From Haloplanus sp. XH21 (lineage in GTDB: Archaea; Halobacteriota; Halobacteria; Halobacteriales; Haloferacaceae), in contig NZ_JALLPL010000001.1 in assembly GCF_023276355.1 (NCBI RefSeq), positions 2,108,001 through 2,172,000 on the forward strand: a DNA stretch of 64,000 nt, given 5' to 3'. The notes under the pieces were generated by a model. The model worked only from the letters and a program-made list of their open reading frames with translations. It was not told the DNA's origin and made no database searches. This document shows, one piece after another, positions 17,586 through 25,634 of the stretch. The translations under genes and the position numbers were made by a program. Position 1 is the stretch's first letter. Each line of letters starts with the position of its first letter.

Positions 17586-18194
17586 ATGCGGGGCCAGGCA
17601 CACACACTCGAGGCGTTCGTCGCGGGGCTGCTGGTGTTGAGTGGCATCGTCTTCGCGCTGCAGGCGACGGCAGTGACGCCGCTGTCGGCGAGTACCTCGA
17701 ACCAGCACGTCGGCAACCAGGAGCGGGCCATGGCGGCCGGCGTACTCGAAACGACGGACGCCAACGGTAGTCTCGAGGAGGCGATCGTCTACTGGAACAC
17801 GACCCCAGACAATCAGGACCGCGGCGAGTTCTACGGGGCGAACGCCACCGACGGGACGGCGTACGCCGACGCACCACCGAACGCCTTCGGGCGGGCGCTC
17901 GACGACGCGTTCGGTGAGCGACGAACCGCGTTCAACGTCGTCGTCCACTCCTTCGGCGAGAACGCGAGTCTGACCCGCACGTGGATGGTGCGGATGGGTA
18001 TTCCAAGCAGCGATGCGGTCACGGTCGGCCGGCAGGTCACCCTGTTCGACGATGCGACGTTCTCGTCGCCGGAGGCAGGCAACATCTCGGCGGCGGCAGC
18101 GAACCCGGATCGCCGGTTCTACGCGTCGGATGCGTCGCGCGATGGCCGCCTGTTCAACGTCGTGGAGGTGCGCATCACCGTATGGCGGATCTGA
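17586..18194 (+). CDS. Pilus-operon protein with pilin-like N-terminus (2)
   Basis: A 202-residue secreted or membrane-anchored protein. It opens MRGQAHTLEAFVAGLLVLSGIVF, a short basic start followed by one hydrophobic helix like a class III signal. The rest is polar with several glycosylation-type N-x-S/T sites (NGS, NTT, NAT, NAS, NIS) and no cysteines. It probably sits at the cell surface as a minor pilin-like subunit. Its end overlaps the next gene by 13 bases, so the two are likely translated together. Confidence 0.72.
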   Translation: MRGQAHTLEAFVAGLLVLSGIVFALQATAVTPLSASTSNQHVGNQERAMAAGVLETTDANGSLEEAIVYWNTTPDNQDRGEFYGANATDGTAYADAPPNAFGRALDDAFGERRTAFNVVVHSFGENASLTRTWMVRMGIPSSDAVTVGRQVTLFDDATFSSPEAGNISAAAANPDRRFYASDASRDGRLFNVVEVRITVWRI

Positions 18195-19591
18195 AGCCGC
18201 CATCGGATCAGGACCGCGGACAGCTCATCCTGGTCACGGGGTTCGCTATCGCGGTGACGATCATCGCGTTGGTGTTGCTGCTGAACTCGGCCATCTACAC
18301 GCAGAACCTCGCGACGCGTGGCACCGACATCGGGGCTGACGACGCGCTGGCACACCGGGATACGGTCGACGAGAACCTCTGGCCCGTGATCGAAGCGGCC
18401 GCGAACAACGACGCCGAAGCCACTACCAGAGCCGAGGTGGAGGCAAACGTCACGGCGCGACTCGAACGGTTCGACGTCACGGCGGCACAGCCACATCTCG
18501 CGCGCGGCGCCAGTACGGACGTGACCGTGACTGGCTTCGACGACGGGATGCGCCTGCGACAGACGGACACCAGTCGGCAGCTAACGAGCGACTCGCTCGC
18601 GCCGAACTGGACACTCGTCGACAGCACGAACGACGTGCGACAGTTCGAACTGAACACGACCGGCGGGCTGGCGCAGACATCCACTCCCAAGAACGAATCG
18701 TTCCGGATGGTCGTCAACGGCACCGGCGGCGATCAGTGGCGCGTCTACGTGTACAACGACTCAACGCCCACGCTCGCCGTCAAAAACGGGAGCTCGTCGA
18801 TCAACAAGGACATCTGTAGCGACGTGGTCACGGGACCGCCAAGAGTGAACCCAGTCGCGGGCACGGTAAACGGCGTTGACTGCCCAGCCCTGTCGTTCGG
18901 CGAGGGCACGTCACCGCCGTATCGGATCGGATTCGTCTACGGCAACCGGACGACAGGGACCTACGACGCCATCGTGAACGGGACGACGGTCGCCAGTAGT
19001 AACTTCGATAGCCATCCGACGTCGCCGTACACGCTACCGGTCGTCTACGGCGTCGAAACGCGGCTCTCGTATCAGTCGGCCGAGCTGACCTACCGGAGCC
19101 AAGGCAAGACGACGCCGGCGCCACCGTCCGGGGGGCGGACGTTCGTGTTCGCCAAGGACGCCGGAGCGACCGTCGAAGCAAGCGACGGCGACACGCTACG
19201 GTTCCGGATCGAAAACGCCGCCGACGAACGGGTGACCGTCGAGCAGTTCGAAGTCGACGCGACGGCGATCAACGCGAGCATGACCCTCGACAACGGGACC
19301 GATCCCGAATTGAGCGTCCAACAGACGGGCATTCAGGACGGGACGGCGAACCGGAGTGGTTCGTTCGAAGCCAACGGGACGCAGTGGTACGACCTCGTCG
19401 GGGACAGCACCGCTGACGGACAGTACGCGATCATCGATTCCGGCGCCGGCAACGTCGCGGTGAGCGTCGGGCGGTTCAGCCAGCCGGTCGGAACGCTGAC
19501 GGTGACGTACGCCGAGTCGGAGGCCGATCTGACGGTCACGCTGGTGTTGAGCGACGGCACCGAGGAGGTGTTTTACTTCGATGAGCAGTGA
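18182..19591 (+). CDS. Pilus-operon surface protein with pilin-like N-terminus (3)
   Basis: The largest of the pilin-like set, 469 residues. After ten polar residues comes DRGQLILVTGFAIAVTIIALVLLLN, a class-III-like signal with a long hydrophobic helix (about 14-38). The large exterior part is beta-rich, carries many N-x-S/T sites and two Cys residues (in KDICSDVV and GVDCPALS), and ends in an acidic strand. It may be a pilus-tip, adhesive or large minor pilin. The start at 18182 overlaps the previous gene by 13 bases, and the end overlaps the next by 11. Confidence 0.72.
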   Translation: MADLKPPSDQDRGQLILVTGFAIAVTIIALVLLLNSAIYTQNLATRGTDIGADDALAHRDTVDENLWPVIEAAANNDAEATTRAEVEANVTARLERFDVTAAQPHLARGASTDVTVTGFDDGMRLRQTDTSRQLTSDSLAPNWTLVDSTNDVRQFELNTTGGLAQTSTPKNESFRMVVNGTGGDQWRVYVYNDSTPTLAVKNGSSSINKDICSDVVTGPPRVNPVAGTVNGVDCPALSFGEGTSPPYRIGFVYGNRTTGTYDAIVNGTTVASSNFDSHPTSPYTLPVVYGVETRLSYQSAELTYRSQGKTTPAPPSGGRTFVFAKDAGATVEASDGDTLRFRIENAADERVTVEQFEVDATAINASMTLDNGTDPELSVQQTGIQDGTANRSGSFEANGTQWYDLVGDSTADGQYAIIDSGAGNVAVSVGRFSQPVGTLTVTYAESEADLTVTLVLSDGTEEVFYFDEQ

Positions 19592-20060
19592 CGAGGGTTC
19601 CGTCCGAAGGACGCTGGTCGCGGGCGCTGCCGACGAGCGCGCGGTCTCCACGGCCGTCAGTTACGTGCTCACCCTGGGGCTCACGACCATCCTCATCAGC
19701 GGTCTGCTCATCGCCGCAGGCGGGACCGTCGACGAGCGACAGCAAGTGACGACACAGGCGTCGCTCGAGGTCGCCGGGCAGCGACTCGCTGCGAACCTGA
19801 TGACGGCCGACCGCCTCGCCGAAACGTCGGGGACGACGGCGGTGTCGGTCACGGTCGATCTTCCCGCCCAGGTCTCGGGAAGCACCTACGGCGTGGCGGT
19901 CGATCCGGGGGCGTCGAGACTCGTCCTCGAATCGGGGTCGACCGGTGTCTCGGTAGTCGTCGGATTCACCGCAACGACGCCGGTCGACGCGACCAGCGTT
20001 CGCGGCGGCGACCTCCGGATCGTCCTCGACAGCGGAGCACTGGAGGTACGGTCGGCATGA
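19581..20060 (+). CDS. Pilus-operon protein with pilin-like N-terminus (4)
   Basis: A 159-residue protein whose N-terminal DERAVSTAVSYVLTLGLTTILISG closely follows the haloarchaeal pilin pattern (DRAVSPVIGVIL), with cleavage expected just after the charged residues. The remaining 115 residues form a Ser/Thr/Val-rich beta domain without cysteines. Of the six, this looks most like a true pilin. It overlaps both neighbours (11 and 4 bases). Confidence 0.75.
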   Translation: MSSDEGSVRRTLVAGAADERAVSTAVSYVLTLGLTTILISGLLIAAGGTVDERQQVTTQASLEVAGQRLAANLMTADRLAETSGTTAVSVTVDLPAQVSGSTYGVAVDPGASRLVLESGSTGVSVVVGFTATTPVDATSVRGGDLRIVLDSGALEVRSA

Positions 20061-20773
20061 ATCGGGCACAGAGCGAGACGGTCGGCTTCGTGCTCGTGTT
20101 CGCGCTGATCGCCGTCTCGACCGGGGTGGTGTACGTCGCGGGGACGTCGTCGCTCGACGACGCCCGGACCGCGGAGGAACTCAATAATATGGAACGGGCG
20201 TTCGACGTGCTGGCCGAGAACATCGGCGAGGTGTCTCGAGACAGGGCACCGAGCCGGACCACTGAACTCCGCCTCGGGAACGGCGACATCGAACTCGGAG
20301 CGCCGGTCAACATCACCGTCACGACGAACGTGTCAGCGATACCAGTGACGATACACACGCGGCCGATCGTCTACCGACTGGACGACACCGAAATCGTCTA
20401 CACGTCGGGCGCGGTCCTCCGCAGTGATCGGGGCGCGACGGCGATACGCTCCGAACCGGACTGGGTGGTGTCGGAGCGACAGACCATCCTCCCGCTGACC
20501 GACGTCGACGCCACCGGGAGAGCGGCGATGGGCGGAGACACCACGGTCCTGGTCCGGGCACGGCAGAAGAACCCGCCGAACTCGCGGTCGTTCGCGACGA
20601 ACGAGAGCGCAGTCAACGTGACCGTCACCATCGATTCACCGCGGTCCGGCGCGTGGCGTCGACTGCTCGAATCCCGAGGGTTCAGTTGTGACCCTCCAGG
20701 AGTCAACTGCACGTTCACGACCGATGAACTCCACGTCGTCTGGAGTACGACGAGCGTCGAGTTCAGTCCGTGA
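20057..20773 (+). CDS. Pilus-operon protein with pilin-like N-terminus (5)
   Basis: A 238-residue protein that opens MNRAQSETVGFVLVFALIAVS, a class III signal with the Glu that is often found at position +5 of processed pilins. The exterior domain is Val/Thr-rich with N-x-S/T sites and a C-terminal Cys pair (FSCDPPGVNC). It is the last gene of the operon on this strand and converges on the sixth family member, leaving 24 bases between the stops. Confidence 0.73.
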   Translation: MNRAQSETVGFVLVFALIAVSTGVVYVAGTSSLDDARTAEELNNMERAFDVLAENIGEVSRDRAPSRTTELRLGNGDIELGAPVNITVTTNVSAIPVTIHTRPIVYRLDDTEIVYTSGAVLRSDRGATAIRSEPDWVVSERQTILPLTDVDATGRAAMGGDTTVLVRARQKNPPNSRSFATNESAVNVTVTIDSPRSGAWRRLLESRGFSCDPPGVNCTFTTDELHVVWSTTSVEFSP

Positions 20774-20797
20774 TGGGCCCGGAAGCGAACGACGCCG

Positions 20798-22198
20798 TCA
20801 GCCGTTCTCGACGGTCACGGTCGTAACCGATACGTGGAGGTACAGCACCGGGGGCGCACCGGGGCCGATACCCAGATTGACGTTCGTGACGGATGGATCG
20901 TGGGTGAAGTCGTTGGCCGGTTGGCCGTTGATAGTGATCTGTTCGCCGATGATGCTGCCCGTCATCTTCCCGTTCCCGTTCAGCGTGATGTCGGACTCGG
21001 GCGCGTAGAGCAGTCCGACGAAGACGGCGTTCCCTCCCATAGAGACATCGCTGGCGGAGTGGACCAGCACGCGGAAGTCGTCGGGTGAGCCACCCTCGTT
21101 CGCCTCGCCGAATTCGACATCGCCCTTCACGAACACAGTAGTGGTGTTATCGCCGGTGATGGTGACGCTGTTCGGTTCGAACGAGCCGTCGACGACGAGC
21201 GAGACGTTTCCATCACTGGTGTCGATCGAGATGTCGTCGTTTTTCACGTCGCTGTCGGTGTAGTACCGCCCCGAACTGTCGATGTCCGGCGTCCAGGCCT
21301 TACAGTCGTCGGAGTCGCGGCAGTCCTGGATCTGGCTCTCGATCCGGCTATCCGCCGAGCGGTAGTTGACATCGGTTTCCGAGGGCGACGGTGGATCGCC
21401 ACCGTTGGCCCGGATCCCGCCATCGGTCGTCGAGAGTACGTTGTCGAACTCCTCTTTGAACGGGGTCTGTAACTCGATCTTGGCAGTCTGCTCGGCGTGA
21501 TCGTACGTCACGTCGCCGGTGGTTCGATCTTCGAAAAACGCTCCCCACGCCTCGTAGTAGTCGCTCTGAACGGTCACGGTGACACGCCCCTGCGTGAGCG
21601 GGTTGGATCGTGACGCGTTCGGATACTTCCCCTCGACCGGCGTGGTCTGTGTGATCCGGGCTGAACGGCCGGTGAAGCCATCGCTTCGAACGCGGACCAA
21701 GGGGAGCGTCAGCGTCCCCTGTCGGTAGTGGAACTCCGGGGGCGACACCATCGTGCTCCCGCTCCCGTCGCTTCGCCAGACGCCACCGCCCTGGTAGGCC
21801 ATCGTCGTCCGACCGCGATCGTATCTGACGGCACCCAGAGTCTCGTTGAGAATCGTCTCGTTGCCGTGCGTGCCGTTGATGATGCGAACGGTCATGCGAC
21901 CGGCGTCGTTATCGACGCTGGTCGTCCCACGACCGTTCTCCCGGAGGCTGACCCGCTGGGAGTCCGACGAGCCGTGCGCGACCAGGCTCGCCTTCGAGTC
22001 CAACTGCGTCATCGCGTGCTCCGCCTGGGCGACATCCACCGACGTAGCCGATTCGTCAATGGCGTTCGCGCCGAACACAACGACGGTTCCTGCCCCGACG
22101 AGCGTGAGCCCGACGAGAAGAATCACCGCGAGCGGCTCCGACTGTGCCTGCCGGTCTCGAACGAACCGGTACAGCCAGGGGACTCGCGACCGCGACAT
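20798..22198 (-). CDS. Pilus-locus surface protein with beta-helix-like C-terminus (6)
   Basis: A 466-residue protein convergent with the pil operon. After a basic start comes RQAQSEPLAVILLVGLTLVG, a class-III-like signal and membrane helix. The middle has N-glycosylation-type sites and a Cys pair (CRDSDDCK). The C-terminal 130 residues (SIDTSDGNVSLVVDG, VFVKGDVEFGEA, FVGLLYAPESDITLNGNG) recall right-handed beta-helix polymer domains found in surface and pilus proteins. The ATG at 22198 puts the signal about 15 residues from the start. It may be a large minor pilin or adhesin; its opposite orientation suggests separate regulation. Confidence 0.72.
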   Translation of the reverse strand: MSRSRVPWLYRFVRDRQAQSEPLAVILLVGLTLVGAGTVVVFGANAIDESATSVDVAQAEHAMTQLDSKASLVAHGSSDSQRVSLRENGRGTTSVDNDAGRMTVRIINGTHGNETILNETLGAVRYDRGRTTMAYQGGGVWRSDGSGSTMVSPPEFHYRQGTLTLPLVRVRSDGFTGRSARITQTTPVEGKYPNASRSNPLTQGRVTVTVQSDYYEAWGAFFEDRTTGDVTYDHAEQTAKIELQTPFKEEFDNVLSTTDGGIRANGGDPPSPSETDVNYRSADSRIESQIQDCRDSDDCKAWTPDIDSSGRYYTDSDVKNDDISIDTSDGNVSLVVDGSFEPNSVTITGDNTTTVFVKGDVEFGEANEGGSPDDFRVLVHSASDVSMGGNAVFVGLLYAPESDITLNGNGKMTGSIIGEQITINGQPANDFTHDPSVTNVNLGIGPGAPPVLYLHVSVTTVTVENG

Positions 22199-22283
22199 AG
22201 CCAGAGAAACGGCGTCAGCGCGTAAAAGGTGACTGGCCGATTTTCGCCAGCGATAGTTGGCGAGACGCTCCGGTGGCCGCTCG

Positions 22284-22523
22284 TTACGCGAGCAAACCTG
22301 GGACGACTCGCCGCCAGATGACGGTGAGCACCGCGACGACGAGATACACGCCACACAGCGAGGCGGCGGTGTAGAGCACCAGTTGGGTGAGCGGCAGCGA
22401 CGACGACGACATGGAGACGGCGGCGCTGACGGTGTAGCCGATGGCGAGCGCGTGGTGATACCAGGTAAAAAACGAGTCGTCGGAGCGGTCAGTCAGGATA
22501 TCGTCGTCGGGCGAGGCAGGCAT
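22284..22523 (-). CDS. Small membrane protein, two TM segments
   Basis: A 79-residue hypothetical protein with an acidic N-terminus (MPASPDDDILTDRSDDS) and two hydrophobic stretches (about 22-38 and 48-70, LYTAASLCGVYLVVAVLTVIW). The ATG at 22523 was chosen because the charged stretch follows it directly. No family recognised. It lies head-to-head with the tiny membrane protein at 22633. Confidence 0.6.
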   Translation of the reverse strand: MPASPDDDILTDRSDDSFFTWYHHALAIGYTVSAAVSMSSSSLPLTQLVLYTAASLCGVYLVVAVLTVIWRRVVPGLLA

Positions 22524-22601
22524 ACGTCGGGGGTCGATGTGGAGAGAGAAAAGAGGTGGGGGCACGGAATCGTTCCGGGCAGTGTCTCTACGCCCCGAAA
22601 C

Positions 22602-22609
22602 GATTATTT
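22602..22609 (+). promoter_or_regulatory. TATA box of the 35-residue membrane protein
   Basis: GATTATTT lies 27 bases before the ATG at 22633, the spacing expected for a leaderless haloarchaeal gene. It is the main support for that very short gene. Confidence 0.5.
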
Positions 22610-22632
22610 GGCGTCCAGAACGTCACTCGACT

Positions 22633-22740
22633 ATGGACCCTGCCAAGCTGATCGGGGATATCATAAGCGTGCTCACGTTCGTGGCCGTCGTGGGAGCGCT
22701 GGTCTGGCTCGTCGTTACGCAACTGATCCCGTTTTTCTAG
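22633..22740 (+). CDS. Single-span membrane miniprotein (35 residues)
   Basis: MDPAKLIGDIISVLTFVAVV starts the product and LVWLVVTQLIPFF ends it, so nearly the whole chain is one amphipathic-to-hydrophobic helix. A TATA-like box sits at the leaderless distance. Such proteins often act as subunits or regulators of larger membrane complexes, but nothing here shows which. Function unknown. Confidence 0.5.
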   Translation: MDPAKLIGDIISVLTFVAVVGALVWLVVTQLIPFF

Positions 22741-22873
22741 GCGGCGGTCAGTTGAGTGATCAGCCTATTCGGAAGTGGCGCCTCGTGGCAGATATCTACT
22801 GTTGGGCACGGACACGTTCCCCGAGTAGTACGGGCCCCGAACACTTATCGGCGCACCACCACTACCACCACCT

Positions 22874-23134
22874 ATGAGCACGGGCCGCGAAATCCGCCTG
22901 ATCGAGGAGGACGAGGGCGTCTGGTCGGCCATTGACGAGGAGCTGAACGTCGCCAGCCAGGGCGAAACCCGGGAGGAAGCCTTGGAGATGCTCGATGAGG
23001 CGGTCGCGCTCCACAAAGGCGAGGCTGGCGAACCGGTCACCGACGAGGACCTTCGGGAGCTGGGCATCGACCCCGAAAACGTGCCCGACGAGACGGTGGT
23101 TCCAGACGCGCCGTGGTTTGATTCTGCGGAGTAA
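22874..23134 (+). CDS. hicB: HicB-type antitoxin
   Basis: An 86-residue HicB/UPF0150-like protein. The partial RNase H-like fold is seen in IRLIEEDEGVWSAIDEELNVASQGETREEALEMLDEAV, and the acidic C-terminus (ENVPDETVVPDAPWFD) would bind the toxin. It is followed two bases later by hicA, in the antitoxin-first order. HicB neutralises the HicA RNase and usually represses the operon. The pair opens the accessory island. Confidence 0.9.
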   Translation: MSTGREIRLIEEDEGVWSAIDEELNVASQGETREEALEMLDEAVALHKGEAGEPVTDEDLRELGIDPENVPDETVVPDAPWFDSAE

Positions 23135-23136
23135 TT

Positions 23137-23382
23137 GTGGTTCAAACGCGATTCGCGGGCCGAGAGATCGTGAGTGCGTTGACTGAGATGGGGTATCGCC
23201 CGGTCGACCGAACGGGAAGCCATCTCAAACTCCGATATGTCCACCCTGAGACGGGCGAGACGCGGAACGTTACTGTCCCGCTCGGCCACGAAATCGGAGG
23301 AGATACGCTTCGGAAAATCGCGGAGCAGTGCGGCGCTAACGACTTCCACGCGTGGTGTCGCTGGATCGACGAGCATCGCTGA
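23137..23382 (+). CDS. hicA: HicA-type mRNA interferase toxin
   Basis: An 81-residue dsRBD-like HicA toxin starting at GTG. The segment MGYRPVDRTGSHLKLRY contains the catalytic His (GSH), and VTVPLGHEIGGDTLRKIAEQCG completes the fold. It cleaves mRNA when free of HicB. It seems intact, so the pair may be active and may stabilise the island. Confidence 0.9.
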   Translation: MVQTRFAGREIVSALTEMGYRPVDRTGSHLKLRYVHPETGETRNVTVPLGHEIGGDTLRKIAEQCGANDFHAWCRWIDEHR

Positions 23383-23649
23383 CCCGTCTCTCACTTACCT
23401 CCTCGAACGCCAGTTCGGATTCCACGCACGCCGAAGTCGGCGAGCAGGCCCGCCATCCAGCGCGGTATCGACCGCTCTTCCCATCGAGGAATTGTCCGAG
23501 GGCTAGTTATTCGACTCTCTAGGTTCAAGTTAAAGGATTACGAGTTGACGCCGTATGACCAAAAGGGGCTGGGGTAGGTAACCAACCCGCATCGTGGAAG
23601 TCAAACCTCAGAAGTATAAGAGTATGCTCCAGGTGGGGGACCACCGGTA

Positions 23650-24183
23650 ATGAGTTCCCAGCTGGAGGAGCAAGAGAAGAAGGAGAGGCTTCAGAATATC
23701 GACCCGTACGATTTCGAGAATTTTGTCGGGGAACTCTGGGAAAAAGAGGGTTGGACGACGTCGGTTTCGCAAGACACCAACGATCAGGGCATCGACGTAA
23801 TTGCCGACAAGAAGGGAACGATTGACCAGCGACTCGCCATTCAGGCGAAGCGGTACAGCGCAGGCAACAAGGTCGGACGCCCGAAGATACAGCAGTACCA
23901 TTCTCTGAAGGAACAGGACACGAATGCCGACGCTGCAGTAGTCGTGACGACGAGCGGATTCACGGCCCACGCGAAAAATTGGGCGCGCGAACACAACGTC
24001 AAACTCGTCGACGGTGACGATCTCGTCGAGATGGTGGAACGTCACGGTGCTCACGACCTGCTCGATGAATACGCTCCGCCGCTGAGCGAGATCGACGAGG
24101 AGCCGACCAAATCGACATCCACTGAGCAAAGCTCTGACTCGAAGAGTTCTACCACTTCGACATCCCCAACGACGACCGGGTAG
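23650..24183 (+). CDS. Mrr-like restriction endonuclease
   Basis: A 177-residue nuclease of the Mrr type. The PD-(D/E)xK core is D49 in NDQGIDVIAD and Q65-x-K67 in RLAIQAKRY, with an N-terminal helix (PYDFENFVGELWEKEGWTT) usual for this group. The C-terminal 30 residues are a Ser/Thr tail. Such enzymes cut modified or foreign DNA. The stop TAG is followed at once by the GTG of a membrane-protein gene, so the two are probably translated together. Base composition is lower in GC than in the core genes. Confidence 0.82.
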   Translation: MSSQLEEQEKKERLQNIDPYDFENFVGELWEKEGWTTSVSQDTNDQGIDVIADKKGTIDQRLAIQAKRYSAGNKVGRPKIQQYHSLKEQDTNADAAVVVTTSGFTAHAKNWAREHNVKLVDGDDLVEMVERHGAHDLLDEYAPPLSEIDEEPTKSTSTEQSSDSKSSTTSTSPTTTG

Positions 24184-24453
24184 GTGAAATGGGTGGTTTT
24201 AGCGACCCTCGTCTCCGGCGCGGGGTTCGCACTTTCGATCGATCCCTCTCTATTCCCCCTATTATCGGTGAATGGCGCTGCCTATCTTGCGATGGCGGGT
24301 TGGATGACTGCTCCTGTCTTTATCTTCCTTGACGCTCTGGGACTTCATCAGAATAATGCCGATAAGAAACCGAACCGTCTGATTTGGCCGAGTATCGCAT
24401 TCTGCGTCCCGGTCTTAGCGCCGCTCGCACATAATACCGTAGATAGCAACTAA
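24184..24453 (+). CDS. Small membrane protein coupled to the Mrr-like nuclease
   Basis: An 89-residue protein starting at GTG with no gap after the nuclease stop. Hydrophobic stretches lie at about 3-18, 24-52 and 68-83. A central LDALGLHQNNADKKPNR loop is polar. No family recognised. The zero spacing suggests a functional pair with the nuclease, for example a membrane anchor or effector, but this is inference. It converges on the next gene with a four-base overlap. Confidence 0.6.
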   Translation: MKWVVLATLVSGAGFALSIDPSLFPLLSVNGAAYLAMAGWMTAPVFIFLDALGLHQNNADKKPNRLIWPSIAFCVPVLAPLAHNTVDSN

Positions 24454-24794
24454 TCTTGTCTCACGAGGCAGCTGAAGCATACTTCGAGAGTTTTTGAGGG
24501 GAGTGTTATGACCGTGGTGAGAGAATCGACTGCTTCGAACCACCATGGAATATCAAAGAACAAACTAGAGATCTTCCCGGTAATATAGCCTACTCCTATA
24601 AGCCAGAGAATATAGTGAGAGGAATAGAGAAAAATCCACACTTTTGGGGCAGTCATGATGAGGAAACAAAAGAGTGAAAATATATCAACAAAATTCTTCA
24701 CACCTTCCCACAGAAGATACCGATATCGCGTCGGGCTGCCAGGATTAATCAGCCCTAGTAAACTTGTGTCTGGTGTATTGTGACACTGATCCAT
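24450..24794 (-). CDS. Hypothetical membrane protein, AT-rich
   Basis: A 114-residue open frame with three strongly hydrophobic stretches (about 35-56, 60-78 and 80-95) and a polar Cys-containing C-terminus (CFSCLVRQD). GC content is low, unlike the core genome, so it may be recently acquired. I do not recognise it. The frame could be non-coding, since AT-rich DNA gives hydrophobic translations by chance. Confidence 0.4.
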   Translation of the reverse strand: MDQCHNTPDTSLLGLINPGSPTRYRYLLWEGVKNFVDIFSLFCFLIMTAPKVWIFLYSSHYILWLIGVGYITGKISSLFFDIPWWFEAVDSLTTVITLPSKTLEVCFSCLVRQD

Positions 24795-24838
24795 AGGGAG
24801 ACACGTGTCTGAAATCTATTAATATGTAGGTAGAGATA

Positions 24839-25081
24839 CTACCACCAACGAGAGTCAATTCGGGATCGGTACTGTAGTGCGACCACTTCTGTATTAAAAC
24901 GCTGAATCGTCGCGGGATCGAAATCGTCGCGAGCGTCGCGAAGGTTCTGCTCGCTCTGGATCAGATGAGTGAGTGCAGCGTCGAGAACATCGCTCGTCGG
25001 TGAGTCGTCGCTGCCGTCGGCTCTCTCGTCAGTGTTGTATATGCGGATCATCAAGTGGATGTGAAGAAATCGCGACTGCAT
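24839..25081 (-). CDS. Hypothetical acidic protein next to nuclease
   Basis: An 80-residue product. Its second half (DVLDAALTHLIQSEQNLRDARD) looks helical. It follows the nuclease gene (25118) on the same strand after a short gap and may be co-transcribed. A TTG at 25111 or an ATG at 25051 could also start it. Function unknown; a small partner of the nuclease is possible. Confidence 0.45.
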   Translation of the reverse strand: MQSRFLHIHLMIRIYNTDERADGSDDSPTSDVLDAALTHLIQSEQNLRDARDDFDPATIQRFNTEVVALQYRSRIDSRWW

Positions 25082-25117
25082 CGCTGACTGCCACCAAGAT
25101 GTCGACACCAACTTCGG

Positions 25118-25513
25118 CTATCTGAATTGGCGGGTGAACCGCCCAATATTATCTACATCTACGAGACGACAGTCGATGGATCCAAGCATTGCGTCCCAGT
25201 CGATACGTCCGAAATCACGCTTGGCTGCGACGACGACTGCCTTCGGGATATCCATATTTCGGAAATCTCCCATCTCAGCGTACGCGCGCCGCATATGATT
25301 GATATACGTACTCTGATTCGATGAGCGCGATGTTTCTTTAACTTCGACATACCCCTTCCGAAGTCCATTCTCATCAAGTAGGACACAGTCTGCGGTCCAT
25401 TTATTTCCGGACTGCCCAACTTCGGGTTGTTTCTTGCAGATATAGCTAGTTTCTCTTGCTAAGATATTCTGAACATGCTGTTCGAAATCGTCGTATTCTG
25501 TCGAATGTGTCAT
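25118..25513 (-). CDS. Small PD-(D/E)xK nuclease-like protein
   Basis: A 131-residue protein with a compact PD-(D/E)xK core: D42 in KWTADCVLLDENG, then E57-V-K59 in GYVEVKE, after an N-terminal helix (DDFEQHVQNILARE). The C-terminal half (AVVVAAKRDFGRIDWDAMLG) fits the rest of the fold. It is divergent from the HerA-like ATPase at 25635, with about 120 bases between starts. Nuclease plus HerA-type ATPase pairs occur in known DNA-processing and defence systems; a link here is inference. Confidence 0.55.
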   Translation of the reverse strand: MTHSTEYDDFEQHVQNILARETSYICKKQPEVGQSGNKWTADCVLLDENGLRKGYVEVKETSRSSNQSTYINHMRRAYAEMGDFRNMDIPKAVVVAAKRDFGRIDWDAMLGSIDCRLVDVDNIGRFTRQFR

Positions 25514-25603
25514 AGCTTCCGATCGATTGCAGTAATGAGCTCCATCTATACGCTTCGTCGGCTTCGAATACTCGTTGATCTACTCACATTCCAGACAGCC
25601 TAG

Positions 25604-25612
25604 GATTATAAC
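25604..25612 (+). promoter_or_regulatory. TATA box of the HerA-like gene
   Basis: GATTATAAC is centred about 27 bases before the ATG at 25635. The spacing favours that ATG over the GTG nine bases upstream. Confidence 0.5.
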
Positions 25613-25634
25613 ACTTCGTTGAATAGTGGGTTCC

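Noticed and set aside
23555-23590. Second copy of the tRNA-Trp 3' end (attachment site)
   Set aside because: GGGGCTGGGGTAGGTAACCAACC shares only short G-rich runs with the tRNA end and lacks the T-arm sequence.
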